From Campylobacter sp. CCUG 57310 (GTDB lineage Bacteria > Campylobacterota > Campylobacteria > Campylobacterales > Campylobacteraceae): 64,000 bases of DNA. Within the stretch, counting starts at the first letter, position 1; each line of letters starts with the position of its first letter. Where the stretch lies: NCBI RefSeq assembly GCF_013201975.1, contig NZ_CP053845.1, forward strand, positions 1,240,001-1,304,000, read 5' to 3'. Below the pieces are notes generated by a model that saw nothing but the letters and a program-made list of their open reading frames with translations, made no database searches and had not been told where the DNA came from. Shown here piece by piece: positions 8,058 to 16,604 of the stretch. The position numbers and the translations under genes were made by a program.

Positions 8058-8065
8058 ATTATACA
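8058..8065 (-). promoter_or_regulatory. Candidate flaC promoter
   Basis: The minus strand carries TGTATAAT, a perfect extended -10, about 24 bases upstream of the flaC ATG in the 49-base gap after hisD. Just upstream, GCCTATCT weakly resembles the sigma-28 -10 (GCCGATAA). Which sigma factor acts cannot be decided from sequence. Confidence 0.4.
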
Positions 8066-8083
8066 GATAGGCTCATAAATTTC

Positions 8084-9391
8084 TTATAAACCAATGCCGG
8101 TTAGCTCGTTATATCTAATTTCAACCGATCGCTTATGCGCAGTCAATCCCTCAGCCTCCGCAAGCTTCATGCAAGCTTGCCCGAGCTCCGTGATGCCTTT
8201 TGCGCTAACGGATATGATAGAGCTTTTTTTAATAAAATTTTCAACACCCAAAGGCGAGTAAAATCTAGCGCTTCCTCCGGTCGGTAAAGTATGGTTTGGT
8301 CCTGCAAGATAATCGCCCATAGCCTCAGGCGTAAAATGCCCTATAAATATAGCGCCCGCATGCCTTATATCACTCATAATCTCCATAGCGTCATTTGTGG
8401 CTATCTCAAGATGTTCAACCGCCAGTTCGTTCATCAACTCAACGCACTCTTTTATATCGCGAGCTACGATAATCGCACTTTTATTCTCTATGCTGGCTCT
8501 TGCGATTGATTCTCGTTGCAAGCTTTTTAGCTCCTCGTTTATACACCTTTGAACCTGCGCGGCGAAAGCTTGGTTTGGAGTTATCAAAAACGCACTGGCA
8601 AGCTCGTCATGCTCCGCTTGACTTAGCATATCTATAGCTATATGGCGAGGATTTGCGCTCTCATCGGCTATCACCCCTATCTCACTAGGTCCCGCTATCA
8701 TGTCGATATTTACTTCACCATAAACAAGCTTTTTAGCAGTGGCCACATAGATATTTCCGGGACCCGTTATCACATCTACTTTTTTTATCAAATTCGTTCC
8801 ATACGCCATAGCGGCAATAGCGCTCGCTCCGCCTACTTTATAAGCCTCTTTGATGCCGCAAATATGCATCGCCGCCAAAAGCAGCTTATTTACCTTGCCT
8901 TCAACGGCAGGAGTGCACACGACTATCTGCTTAACCCCTGCAACTATGGCAGGTATAGCGTTCATAAGAAGCGAGCTTGGATACGCCGCCTTTCCACCGG
9001 GTATATAAAGCCCCGCTCTATCTACGGGCGTATATTTAGCTCCCAAAAGAACTCCTTGATCGTCCTTTTGTGTCCATGTTTGAGGAAGGCTTTTTTCATG
9101 ATAAGCCTTAATGCGATCATAGGCTAAATTCAAAGCGTGTCTTAATGAATCATCTATTCCGTCATAGGCTCTTTGCATATCGACAGGATCTATTTTAAAA
9201 TCCGCTTCATTTGGCTTCCAACGATCAAATTTGCCAACCTGTTCAAAAAGAGCCGCGTCGCCATTTTTTTTCACATCGTTTAAAATTTCCAAAACAACGG
9301 GAGTTACGCTTCCCATATCCATATCCGAGCGATTTACCAGCTGTTTAAAGCTATCTTTAAAATTCTCATCGCTTGTAAGTAAAAATTTCAT
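8084..9391 (-). CDS. hisD: Histidinol dehydrogenase
   Basis: A 435-residue HisD, normal length. It performs the last two steps of histidine synthesis, NAD-dependent oxidation of histidinol to histidine, in the cytoplasm as a zinc enzyme. Conserved stretches include ITGPGNIYVATAKKLVYG, GPSEIGVIADESANP, MLSQAEHDELA with the catalytic His, and LPTGGSARFYSPLGV near the C-terminus. The start is one base after the stop of the PLP-enzyme gene, so they share a transcript. The other his genes are not in the window. Confidence 0.97.
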   Translation of the reverse strand: MKFLLTSDENFKDSFKQLVNRSDMDMGSVTPVVLEILNDVKKNGDAALFEQVGKFDRWKPNEADFKIDPVDMQRAYDGIDDSLRHALNLAYDRIKAYHEKSLPQTWTQKDDQGVLLGAKYTPVDRAGLYIPGGKAAYPSSLLMNAIPAIVAGVKQIVVCTPAVEGKVNKLLLAAMHICGIKEAYKVGGASAIAAMAYGTNLIKKVDVITGPGNIYVATAKKLVYGEVNIDMIAGPSEIGVIADESANPRHIAIDMLSQAEHDELASAFLITPNQAFAAQVQRCINEELKSLQRESIARASIENKSAIIVARDIKECVELMNELAVEHLEIATNDAMEIMSDIRHAGAIFIGHFTPEAMGDYLAGPNHTLPTGGSARFYSPLGVENFIKKSSIISVSAKGITELGQACMKLAEAEGLTAHKRSVEIRYNELTGIGL

Positions 9392-9392
9392 C

Positions 9393-10241
9393 TTATCGCC
9401 TTTTATTTATCTTTCTTTCATATCTAAGCTTTTGGCTGACATTGCCCAAAATTCCGCCCTGATGGATATATAAAATCTCGTTTTCAAATTTATCCAAATT
9501 TGAAAAAAGAGTTATAAGCCCAACAGGGTCGTATATGAGATCAAATTCCACCTTTGTCTCTTTTAAAATTTCTTGCCAAATTTCATAAAGCTCAAATTTC
9601 AAATCTCCGAAGTGATACTTCTTTGGCGGATTTAAAATTTCAACTTTTGAATTCAAATCAAGAGCCGAAATTTGCTCCCTTAAATACTCCTCATCCCCCA
9701 CGCAAGGACAAGTTAGCACTCTAAATTTAGTGTGCTTTGCAAGATAAGCCGCACTCGTTCCGGTTCCTGATGGCAAAAATATATCAACCGTTTTGTCGCT
9801 ACCGCTAGCCCAGCTTTCTATCTCTCTAGCTTGAGTTATAAAACCCGCTTCAGCCTCGGGCTGCGCCACGCCTTCATTTATAAAAAGCGCTTCTTTGCCG
9901 CTTGCAAGCTCTTTTGCTTTAGCTTCTCTATTTCCATCTATAAAAAGCTTCATGCCGTTTTGCAAGGCGAATTTGAAATTTCCGATAGGATTTTCCTTCA
10001 AATTTGAGCTTAGATGAGATACTACGTAACAAAACTCAAGCCCCTTAATCTTGGCAAAAACGCTTAAGCTATACATCGCATTTGACTGGCTTGAGCCATA
10101 GCTTACTACTCTTTTAACGCCGTTTAGATTTGAATTTAAAAAATACTCAAGCTTTCTGGCTTTATTGCCGTTAAATTCGCCTCCGATAAGATCATCTCTA
10201 AGCAGATAAAAGCTAAGATTTCTAAATTTGATAGGCTCAAT
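9393..10241 (-). CDS. ACC deaminase/D-cysteine desulfhydrase-like PLP enzyme with non-canonical start
   Basis: This is a fold-type II PLP enzyme of the 1-aminocyclopropane-1-carboxylate deaminase/D-cysteine desulfhydrase family. From an ATT at 10241 it reads 282 residues. The PLP lysine lies in GGEFNGNKARKLEYF (about residues 20-34), followed by the SYGSSQSNAM substrate loop and the phosphate-binding PSGTGTSAAYLA. The first canonical ATG (10076) would delete the PLP lysine. The frame is closed by a TGA a short way upstream and holds no ATG, GTG or TTG before the conserved part; only ATA (10250, with GGAG seven bases upstream) or ATT (10241) could start it. It is therefore an unusual-start gene or a gene that lost its start. 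The end is one base from hisD. Confidence 0.7.
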   Translation of the reverse strand: MEPIKFRNLSFYLLRDDLIGGEFNGNKARKLEYFLNSNLNGVKRVVSYGSSQSNAMYSLSVFAKIKGLEFCYVVSHLSSNLKENPIGNFKFALQNGMKLFIDGNREAKAKELASGKEALFINEGVAQPEAEAGFITQAREIESWASGSDKTVDIFLPSGTGTSAAYLAKHTKFRVLTCPCVGDEEYLREQISALDLNSKVEILNPPKKYHFGDLKFELYEIWQEILKETKVEFDLIYDPVGLITLFSNLDKFENEILYIHQGGILGNVSQKLRYERKINKRR

Positions 10242-11295
10242 ATTTTTTATTTTGTCGCTCCAAAAACTCTTCGATCTCTCTCATGGCTTCTTTATCCGAG
10301 ATTGAAATCTTAATCTCAATCCGCCTTGAAGCCTCTGCATCTTCTTTGCCGTCTTTCATGATAAGATCGCTAAAACTACGCCCGCTAGCTATAAGATACT
10401 CTTCTAATCTCTTATCGCTATTCCAAGAGTATATAAACTCAAGCACCTCATAAGCGCGCTTTTGCGACAGATCAAGGTTATACAGATAGCTTCCTACCGA
10501 GTCGGTGTGTCCTTCAATTACTATCTTGTCGATATGCTTGCGAATTTCATCGCTATTTAAAACAGCCTCGAAGTAACTCTGCAAGATCTCTTTAAGCTTC
10601 TCTTTTGACTCTTCTTTAAGAGTGTGCGAGCCAACATCAAAAAGTATCGAATTTGGCAGAGCAACAACTCCTGAAGCAGGATCGATATGAACCTTATCGC
10701 CAAGCTTAGAACGTAAATTCGAGATGACGTTTGAGTGCAAAAGACCTAAATTTTTAATCTGCGTTTTAGTATCATTGTAATCTTTTTCAAGATTTTCATA
10801 CCTCAATCCTTGAGCCTCAAGACTTGCCAAAAGCTCGCTTACTTGGCGTTCTTTTTCGCTAAGGCTTATTATAAGTTCTTTAACCTGCAGATCCAAATTT
10901 TCAATCGTCTTATTTGCATCATCAAGCTTATGCGCATAAGCTGAAGTGATATTTTCAAGGCGTGATTTTTCATCTCTTATCGTGCGCAAGCGCTGGTTTA
11001 CAAGCTCGTTTATCTCTGCTAATTCTTGGTTTTCAAGCTTTGCGGTGTTTAAATTCGAAAAGATATTTTGTATAAGAGCCTCTTTGTTTCTAAGCTCTTT
11101 TTGAGCTATAGTAAGATTTTGCTCTTGGGATTTTAAATTTACTTGAAGACGCGCTATATCGCTTTGCGTAAGGACGTATTTGACGACTACCGCACCGATT
11201 ATCAGCATAAAGACAAACATGAGCCCGGCCATCAAATCGGCATAAGATATCCAAAATGTCTGATCGGAATTGTGTCTTTTATCTTCTATCTTCAT
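10237..11295 (-). CDS. MotB/OmpA-family membrane protein (ZorB-like)
   Basis: A 352-residue protein with one N-terminal membrane helix (about 15-40) starting ISYADLMAGLMFVF. The Asp in YADLM corresponds to the proton-binding Asp of MotB. A long coiled-coil follows (about 45-185), then an OmpA-like peptidoglycan-binding domain (about 205-345) with IEGHTDSVGSYLYNLDLS and a SRRIEIKI ending. With the upstream TolQ/MotA-like protein it should form a proton-driven stator-like complex in the inner membrane. The long coiled-coil separates it from true MotB and resembles ZorB. C. jejuni has the same pair beside fba, so I read it as a core Campylobacter complex of unknown task. It overlaps its partner by 17 bases. 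Confidence 0.85.
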   Translation of the reverse strand: MKIEDKRHNSDQTFWISYADLMAGLMFVFMLIIGAVVVKYVLTQSDIARLQVNLKSQEQNLTIAQKELRNKEALIQNIFSNLNTAKLENQELAEINELVNQRLRTIRDEKSRLENITSAYAHKLDDANKTIENLDLQVKELIISLSEKERQVSELLASLEAQGLRYENLEKDYNDTKTQIKNLGLLHSNVISNLRSKLGDKVHIDPASGVVALPNSILFDVGSHTLKEESKEKLKEILQSYFEAVLNSDEIRKHIDKIVIEGHTDSVGSYLYNLDLSQKRAYEVLEFIYSWNSDKRLEEYLIASGRSFSDLIMKDGKEDAEASRRIEIKISISDKEAMREIEEFLERQNKKY

Positions 11296-12607
11296 CTAAT
11301 ATGCTTGTTTTTTCTATGCTTTCAAGGATTTCACTAGCCTCTTCGTCAAGTTTCATAATGTCTTTTCTAAGCTCGCTAATAAGCGTACTGTTATCTTCGT
11401 ATGCCAAGCTAGCTTCATCGTCAAAAGCCGTTTTAAAAGCCTGCACTCCGTCTATCAAAGAGTCCTTAAAGCCGTCCATAGCTTGCTTTTGCTTTTCTAA
11501 AATTTCATTGCTAAATATATGAAGCGAATTATTAAAGCTCATAACTCCGCTTTGAATTTCGCTCACGCTTCGTTCAAGACGTGAAATTTGATCGCCGCCG
11601 ACTTCATAAAGTCTGTTGTATTGCTCTGAAAATTTTATCTGCATATCTTTGATGTTGCGATTAAATTGATTGATGACGTTTAAAATTTCGCTATGAATTT
11701 TAACCAAATCCCTTTGCTCTTTTGTCGTCTTTAGTAGCGTATTCATCGTTTGCTTTACGCTTTCACTGCTAAGCTTAACCGCATTTTCTTCGGCCTTTAA
11801 AATGTCAGTAAAAATTTGAAATTTCTTGTTTATAGCCCTATCAAGCTCGGTAAAAAACTCCTGATTGCTCACATGCTCAAAGATAACTCCGATCTTTTCA
11901 AAGTGCGTTAAGCTCTGCTGCAAATAGCGTTTATCGATCTCTTCCTTGCTCCAGAAAAAATCACTCGTGGCGTTTTTTTGCCGTCTAACGAGAGTTTCAA
12001 ATTTACTCATCCCATATCGCTCAAAAAATATCCACCAAAGTGCAAGAAAAATTCCGTAAATAGAAACGTAAAACGCAGTCGCAACACCGCTTAAAAGGAT
12101 AGAAATTTCCTTTTCAAGACCGACTGTGTTTGATGAGTTAAACTCGGGCATCGAGATAGCTATGCTTATAAATGTTCCTAAAATTCCAAGCATAGGGAAA
12201 ATTCCCGCTCCGACCGAAGCGAAATTTTCATTTCTTAAATTTCTTGTATAGTAAGCTACAAAATCATCAAAGCTGGCATTTGACTTGGTATCTTTGCCGA
12301 TCACCAAAAGATGCTTGATGATGTATTCTTTGAGACTTCGCTTGAAGTCAGCCCCGCTTTGCTCAAAATAGCAGCAAGCAAGCTCGGCGCTATGTTTAGC
12401 AAAGATTAGCGCAACGACAAGTATAACACCCATCATAATGACGGTGTGAAGTCCGATATCGAAATTTATCTTTTTAAAATAACCAAGAAGCGCTACTACA
12501 TAGATAAGAACGGGTACAAAAACTATCTTAAGATAGACAAACGACGCTCTCCTGCCCTTGGTTTCAGGGATAGCCAAGTCGGCAAATGCGTTATTTTTGA
12601 CATCCAT
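11279..12607 (-). CDS. MotA/TolQ/ExbB-family channel protein with long coiled-coil tail (ZorA-like)
   Basis: A 442-residue protein. There are two N-terminal membrane helices (about 25-45 and 55-75), then a cytoplasmic loop, then two helices with the MotA/TolQ signature GAGIFPMLGILGTFISIA (about 135-160) and LLSGVATAFYVSIYGIFLALW (about 172-195). Residues 230-430 are almost all coiled-coil. The long cytoplasmic tail is unlike MotA or TolQ and resembles ZorA, where the tail forms an intracellular rod. No helicase or nuclease gene of a Zorya system is adjacent, so a defence role is not supported here. It is encoded 8 bases after fba. Confidence 0.85.
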   Translation of the reverse strand: MDVKNNAFADLAIPETKGRRASFVYLKIVFVPVLIYVVALLGYFKKINFDIGLHTVIMMGVILVVALIFAKHSAELACCYFEQSGADFKRSLKEYIIKHLLVIGKDTKSNASFDDFVAYYTRNLRNENFASVGAGIFPMLGILGTFISIAISMPEFNSSNTVGLEKEISILLSGVATAFYVSIYGIFLALWWIFFERYGMSKFETLVRRQKNATSDFFWSKEEIDKRYLQQSLTHFEKIGVIFEHVSNQEFFTELDRAINKKFQIFTDILKAEENAVKLSSESVKQTMNTLLKTTKEQRDLVKIHSEILNVINQFNRNIKDMQIKFSEQYNRLYEVGGDQISRLERSVSEIQSGVMSFNNSLHIFSNEILEKQKQAMDGFKDSLIDGVQAFKTAFDDEASLAYEDNSTLISELRKDIMKLDEEASEILESIEKTSILDEDRR

Positions 12608-12615
12608 ACTTAAGC

Positions 12616-13680
12616 CTAGTTTCTATTTAAGCAGTTTAGATCCTCAAAGGCTACCATCAAACGATTAACCATACTCTCTTCGCCGCATCTTAACCATTTG
12701 CGCGGATCATAGTATTTTTTATTCGGCTTATCTTCGCCTTCAGGGTTTCCGATCTGTCCTTGCAGATAGGCTCTATACTCGAGCTCATATCCTCTTACTC
12801 CATCCCAAAACGCCCACTGCGTATCGGTGTCGATATTCATCTTGACAACTCCGTAGCTAACGGCATCTTTGATATCTTTTAGCTCGCTTCCGCTTCCGCC
12901 GTGAAAGACGAAATTTACGGGATTTTTGCAAGAAGTATTAAATTTATTAGCGACATACTCTTGAGAATTCTTTAAAATTTCAGGTCTTAACACTACGTTT
13001 CCAGGTTTATAAACCCCATGTACGTTACCAAAACTAGCCGCTATACTAAATCTATCGCTTATCTTGCTAAGCCTTTCGTAGGCAAGAGCCACATCTTCAG
13101 GCTGGGTATAAAGAAGCGCGTTATCAACTCCCGTGTTATCCACACCGTCCTCTTCTCCTCCCGTTACACCAAGCTCTATCTCAAGGCTGATACCCAGCTC
13201 GCTAAGCTCGGCTAGATACTTTTCGCAAGTGCTTATGTTATCTTCCAAGCTCTCTTCGCTAAGATCAAGCATGTGAGAGCTAAAAAGCGGGGTTGAGTGA
13301 AATTTCTTATAGTCGCGACTAAATTTGATAAGCTCATCTATCCAAGGAAGCAACTTTCTAGCAGCATGATCAGTATGAAGGATTACAGGCACTCCGTAAG
13401 CTTTAGCAAGCATATGTACATGCGAAGCTCCGGCTACCGCACCCAGTACCGCAGCGTTTTGGCAGGCTTTGCCCGCATAAAACGCTGCTCCTCCGTTTGA
13501 AAACTGAATAATAACGGGTGAGTTAGCCTTCTTCGCCGATTCCAATACGGCATTTACCGAGTCGCTTCCTACGACATTTACGGCAGGGATCGCAAACCCC
13601 TCTTGCTTGGCATAGTTATAGAGTTTATTTACATCATCGCCTACCAAAACTCCCGGCTTTACTATATCTAAAACACCCAT
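12616..13680 (-). CDS. fba: Class II fructose-bisphosphate aldolase
   Basis: A 354-residue zinc aldolase that interconverts fructose-1,6-bisphosphate with DHAP and glyceraldehyde-3-phosphate. Campylobacter lacks phosphofructokinase, so the enzyme mainly serves gluconeogenesis. Landmarks are VILHTDHAARKLLPW (catalytic Asp and zinc His), a second metal region around ELGVTGGEEDGVDN, and NFVFHGGSGSE with a zinc His and the phosphate loop. It follows peb4 by 10 bases and precedes the MotA-like gene by 8. The peb4-fba neighbourhood is the same as in C. jejuni. Confidence 0.97.
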   Translation of the reverse strand: MGVLDIVKPGVLVGDDVNKLYNYAKQEGFAIPAVNVVGSDSVNAVLESAKKANSPVIIQFSNGGAAFYAGKACQNAAVLGAVAGASHVHMLAKAYGVPVILHTDHAARKLLPWIDELIKFSRDYKKFHSTPLFSSHMLDLSEESLEDNISTCEKYLAELSELGISLEIELGVTGGEEDGVDNTGVDNALLYTQPEDVALAYERLSKISDRFSIAASFGNVHGVYKPGNVVLRPEILKNSQEYVANKFNTSCKNPVNFVFHGGSGSELKDIKDAVSYGVVKMNIDTDTQWAFWDGVRGYELEYRAYLQGQIGNPEGEDKPNKKYYDPRKWLRCGEESMVNRLMVAFEDLNCLNRN

Positions 13681-13690
13681 TTTACACCTC

Positions 13691-14506
13691 TTATTTATAT
13701 TCTATTTTTGCTTTAGAGCGAAGAGCGTCGCCTCTTTTTCTCATCTCGTCTCTAAATTTTTCCATCTTTAAGCCGGCTTCTATCTGTCCTTTTGCCTCGT
13801 TTAAAGGAACCGCTCCTGCAACTTTGCTATCTTCTTTTAAGATTACATGGTAGCCAAATTGCGATTGAACAGGTTTTGTTGTGATTTCGCCTTTTTTAAG
13901 TGCAAATGCCGCATCGGCGAATGGTTTAACCATTTGAGATTGACCAAACCAGCCAAGCTCGCCGCCATTTGAGCCTGAGCCTTGATCGATTGATTTTGAT
14001 TTTGCAAGCTCCATAAATTTAGCCACAAGAGCGTCGCCTTTTAGATTTTTTAGTTGAGCTATTATCTCGTTTGCAGCCTTCTCGTCAGCTACTAGGATAT
14101 GTTTAGCTTTAGCTTGAGCAGGGATTGAAAACTGCTCTTTGTTTTTATCGTAAAATGCTTTTATATCAGCTTCGCTTACTTTGATATCATCATAAATTTT
14201 CTTCATCCATATATCAAGCATAATAGCGTCTTTTGCCTCTTCAAGAGCCTCTTTAAACTGCGCTTCTTTTTCTACGCCGCTTTTTTTGGCCTCTTTTGCA
14301 AGAAGTTTTCTGCTGATAGTCTCGTCTATAACTTTTCTTTGAGTATCCTCAGGAAGTTGTTGCAAATGCACGCCAGGCATTGCGCCAAGAGTTATAGCCA
14401 CATCCTTATCCTCGATATTCATACCGTCAACAGTTGCATAAACTGCTGCGTTTAGACTTACGGCCGCAGCCAAACTTAAAGCCCCGAATAAAACTTTATT
14501 CATCAT
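13691..14506 (-). CDS. peb4: Periplasmic peptidyl-prolyl isomerase PEB4 (Cbf2)
   Basis: A 271-residue exported SurA/PpiC-type chaperone-isomerase, the major antigen PEB4 of C. jejuni. The signal peptide is residues 1-20 (LFGALSLAAAVSLNA, cleaved near AVYA). An N-terminal helical chaperone part follows. The parvulin domain spans about residues 130-230, with AKHILVADE, GGELGWFGQSQMV and SQFGYHVI. It helps outer-membrane proteins fold and affects adhesion and biofilm in C. jejuni. Two adjacent ATG codons (14506 and 14503) are usable after an AAGGAA site. An extended -10 TGCTATAAT lies 31 bases upstream. Confidence 0.94.
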   Translation of the reverse strand: MMNKVLFGALSLAAAVSLNAAVYATVDGMNIEDKDVAITLGAMPGVHLQQLPEDTQRKVIDETISRKLLAKEAKKSGVEKEAQFKEALEEAKDAIMLDIWMKKIYDDIKVSEADIKAFYDKNKEQFSIPAQAKAKHILVADEKAANEIIAQLKNLKGDALVAKFMELAKSKSIDQGSGSNGGELGWFGQSQMVKPFADAAFALKKGEITTKPVQSQFGYHVILKEDSKVAGAVPLNEAKGQIEAGLKMEKFRDEMRKRGDALRSKAKIEYK

Positions 14507-14536
14507 GCTTATTCCTTTTTAAAAAATTTGTTTAAA

Positions 14537-14545
14537 ATTATAGCA
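14537..14545 (-). promoter_or_regulatory. peb4 operon promoter
   Basis: The minus strand reads TGCTATAAT, a perfect extended -10, about 31 bases before the peb4 start in the divergent gap with nth. It probably drives peb4-fba and the genes behind them. Confidence 0.7.
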
Positions 14546-14566
14546 AGAAAGTAATTAATGTTAGGT

Positions 14567-14572
14567 TATAAT
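14567..14572 (+). promoter_or_regulatory. Candidate nth promoter
   Basis: TATAAT at 14567-14572 in the 107-base divergent gap lies about 42 bases before the nth ATG. No -35 match is evident, as is usual in this group. Confidence 0.55.
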
Positions 14573-14613
14573 TTATTAAAAATTTTTACTAAAAGGACTT
14601 AAAGTAGCCCGAT

Positions 14614-15246
14614 ATGAGAACAAAAAAAGATATAAAAGCGATCAAAGAGCAGTTTTTGCTCCATTTTAAAGATGCAAGAAGCGAGCTTAAATTTAACAAT
14701 CTTTACGAGCTTTTGGTGTGCGTTATGCTATCTGCTCAGTGCACGGATAAGCGAGTAAATTTAATAACGCCTGAGCTTTTTAAAAGCTATCCGGATATAA
14801 AAAGTATGGCAAACGCGAACTTGGCAAGCGTTAAAATGCTCATACAAAGCTGTAGTTTTTTTAATAACAAAGCCCAAAATTTAATAAAAATGGCAAAAAG
14901 CGTAATGGAGAATTTTGGCGGTGAAATTCCGCTTAGCGAAGAAGAACTGGTAAGCTTAGCGGGTGTCGGACAAAAGACGGCTCACGTAGTTCTTATCGAG
15001 CACAACGGAGCAAATTTAATGGCCGTAGATACGCACGTATTTCGCGTATCTCATAGGCTAGGTTTAAGCAAAGCCAAAACGCCTGAAGGAGTTGAGATGG
15101 ATCTAACAAAAGCTTTTAAAACAGACCTAAACACGCTTCATCAAGCAATGGTTCTTTTTGGCAGATATACATGTAAGGCGATTAAGCCAAATTGCCACGA
15201 GTGCTTTTTAAGCGATCTTTGCAAGAGCAAGGATAAGAGAATTTAG
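14614..15246 (+). CDS. nth: Endonuclease III (DNA glycosylase/AP lyase)
   Basis: A 210-residue base-excision repair enzyme that removes oxidised pyrimidines and nicks the abasic site. The helix-hairpin-helix is LAGVGQKTAHVVL, including the catalytic Lys. The catalytic Asp is in AVDTHVFRVSHRLGL. Near the C-terminus a [4Fe-4S] cluster motif C-x6-C-x2-C-x5-C (CKAIKPNCHECFLSDLC) is intact. It is transcribed divergently from peb4 as in C. jejuni. The ribosome binding site is weak (AAAGGA lies about 18 bases upstream). Confidence 0.97.
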   Translation: MRTKKDIKAIKEQFLLHFKDARSELKFNNLYELLVCVMLSAQCTDKRVNLITPELFKSYPDIKSMANANLASVKMLIQSCSFFNNKAQNLIKMAKSVMENFGGEIPLSEEELVSLAGVGQKTAHVVLIEHNGANLMAVDTHVFRVSHRLGLSKAKTPEGVEMDLTKAFKTDLNTLHQAMVLFGRYTCKAIKPNCHECFLSDLCKSKDKRI

Positions 15247-15276
15247 CTTAAATTTAATTGGCTTGCGAATTTAAAA

Positions 15277-15312
15277 TAGCTACGGCATATAATGCTTAAA
15301 ATACCGTAGCTA
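15277..15312. terminator. Hairpin between convergent nth and pepD
   Basis: TAGCTACGG (15277-15285) pairs with CCGTAGCTA (15304-15312), a 9-bp perfect stem with an 18-base A/T-rich loop. It lies between two converging stop codons and could end both transcripts. There is no long T-run, so the call is moderate. Confidence 0.55.
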
Positions 15313-15324
15313 GGTTATTAAAGA

Positions 15325-16602
15325 TTATTGAAAACGAGCGATTATATTTCTTACTACCTTATCCATCATCTGGACAGACTCTATCTCGCAGCGCTCATTT
15401 ACCGAGTGAGGCGAGTGGATGTTCGGTCCTATAGAGCAAGCTTCAAGCCCGGGCTGCTTGCTTACTAAAATTCCGCATTCAAGCCCTGCGTGAACGGCTG
15501 AAAATTTAGCTTCAGGCTTAAATTTCTTAAGCTCTTCAAGTACTACTTCGCTAAATTCGCTAATAGACGGACTCCAGTTAGCCGAACGATCTCTTACGCT
15601 AACGTCAAATCCAAGAGCATCAGCTAATGTCTTAGTCTCAAAACCTACGATATCAAGCCCCTCTCTAGTCATAGCCCTTCCGAAGAAGTCAAATTCCACC
15701 AAGCCGTCTTTTTGCTTGACGGTTGAGAGATTTATGCTGTTATTTACCATATTTAGCTCGACATTATAGCTTCTTACGCCTTGCGGGAATGAGTTGATAA
15801 GGGCTAAAATTTTACCGCTATGAGCCAGCACCTCGGCACTATCTTCATTAAGAGCAACTACTTCTACAAGGCCGTTTGATTTTAGCTCTTGCGCGCAAAA
15901 CACCTTGCATCTTGCATTTGCAGGGATAGAGTTGCTTCTTTCTCCAAAATCAAGATTGATTAGCTCACAATCGTTTTCGGCTAAAAATTTGCCGATTACT
16001 TTTATGGAGCTTGGGATGTTTTTATGAATTTCATTGCCCGAGTGACCACCCGGAAGCCCGGTAACGCTTACTTCATAAACTTTTCCGCTTTTTTTAACTT
16101 TTTCATCGCTTACCTTTGCGCTTACGTTTATACCGCCTGCGCAGCCTAAAGTCACACGATCATCCTCTTCGCTGTCTAAATTTAACAAATTTGGAGCGAT
16201 AATCTTACCCTTAAATCCGTTTGCGCCTACAAGTCCAACTTCTTCGTCGTTCGTAAATAGACACTCCAAATTTGCAAACTCTCTCATCGCGCCCATCATC
16301 ATGGCTACGCCTATGCCGTTATCTGCACCTAAAGTTGAGTTTTTAGCTCTTAAAATCCCGTTTTCTTCGATAAGCTCTAGCTTTGGAGCAGCACCTACGC
16401 AAACCATATCATAGTGGCTTTGAAGGCAAATTTTAGGATTTCCCTTGTGAGCGTGTATATTTCCAAGCTCGTCCACACCTACATTAAAGCCTTGAGATTT
16501 GGCAAATTCGACCAAGAATTCTCTCATCTGTTCTGTCTCATAGCTACAGTGAGGAATTTCACAAAGCTTTTTAAAGTCGCTCATAACGTCATTTTTTTGC
16601 AT
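15325..16602 (-). CDS. pepD: M20-family aminoacyl-histidine dipeptidase (PepD-like)
   Basis: A 425-residue cytosolic di-zinc peptidase. The metal-binding set is complete in outline: CLQSHYDMVC (HxD), LGADNGIGVAM (bridging Asp), LFTNDEEVGLVGA (catalytic Glu pair), LNLDSEEDDRVT, and NIHSPHSVNE near the C-terminus. It hydrolyses Xaa-His and similar dipeptides, which fits an amino-acid-using organism. AAAGGAG lies six bases before the ATG. It begins two bases after the stop of the MerP-like gene, so it may be read through from that operon. Confidence 0.9.
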   Translation of the reverse strand: MQKNDVMSDFKKLCEIPHCSYETEQMREFLVEFAKSQGFNVGVDELGNIHAHKGNPKICLQSHYDMVCVGAAPKLELIEENGILRAKNSTLGADNGIGVAMMMGAMREFANLECLFTNDEEVGLVGANGFKGKIIAPNLLNLDSEEDDRVTLGCAGGINVSAKVSDEKVKKSGKVYEVSVTGLPGGHSGNEIHKNIPSSIKVIGKFLAENDCELINLDFGERSNSIPANARCKVFCAQELKSNGLVEVVALNEDSAEVLAHSGKILALINSFPQGVRSYNVELNMVNNSINLSTVKQKDGLVEFDFFGRAMTREGLDIVGFETKTLADALGFDVSVRDRSANWSPSISEFSEVVLEELKKFKPEAKFSAVHAGLECGILVSKQPGLEACSIGPNIHSPHSVNERCEIESVQMMDKVVRNIIARFQ

Positions 16603-16604
16603 TT

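Noticed and set aside
8642-9127. 161-residue plus-strand frame opposite hisD
   Set aside because: It is fully antisense to a clear hisD gene, without a ribosome binding site or recognisable domain.
10237-12607. Complete Zorya defence system
   Set aside because: Only the ZorA/ZorB-like membrane pair is present; neighbours are fba, a PLP enzyme and hisD, with no ZorC, ZorD or ZorE.
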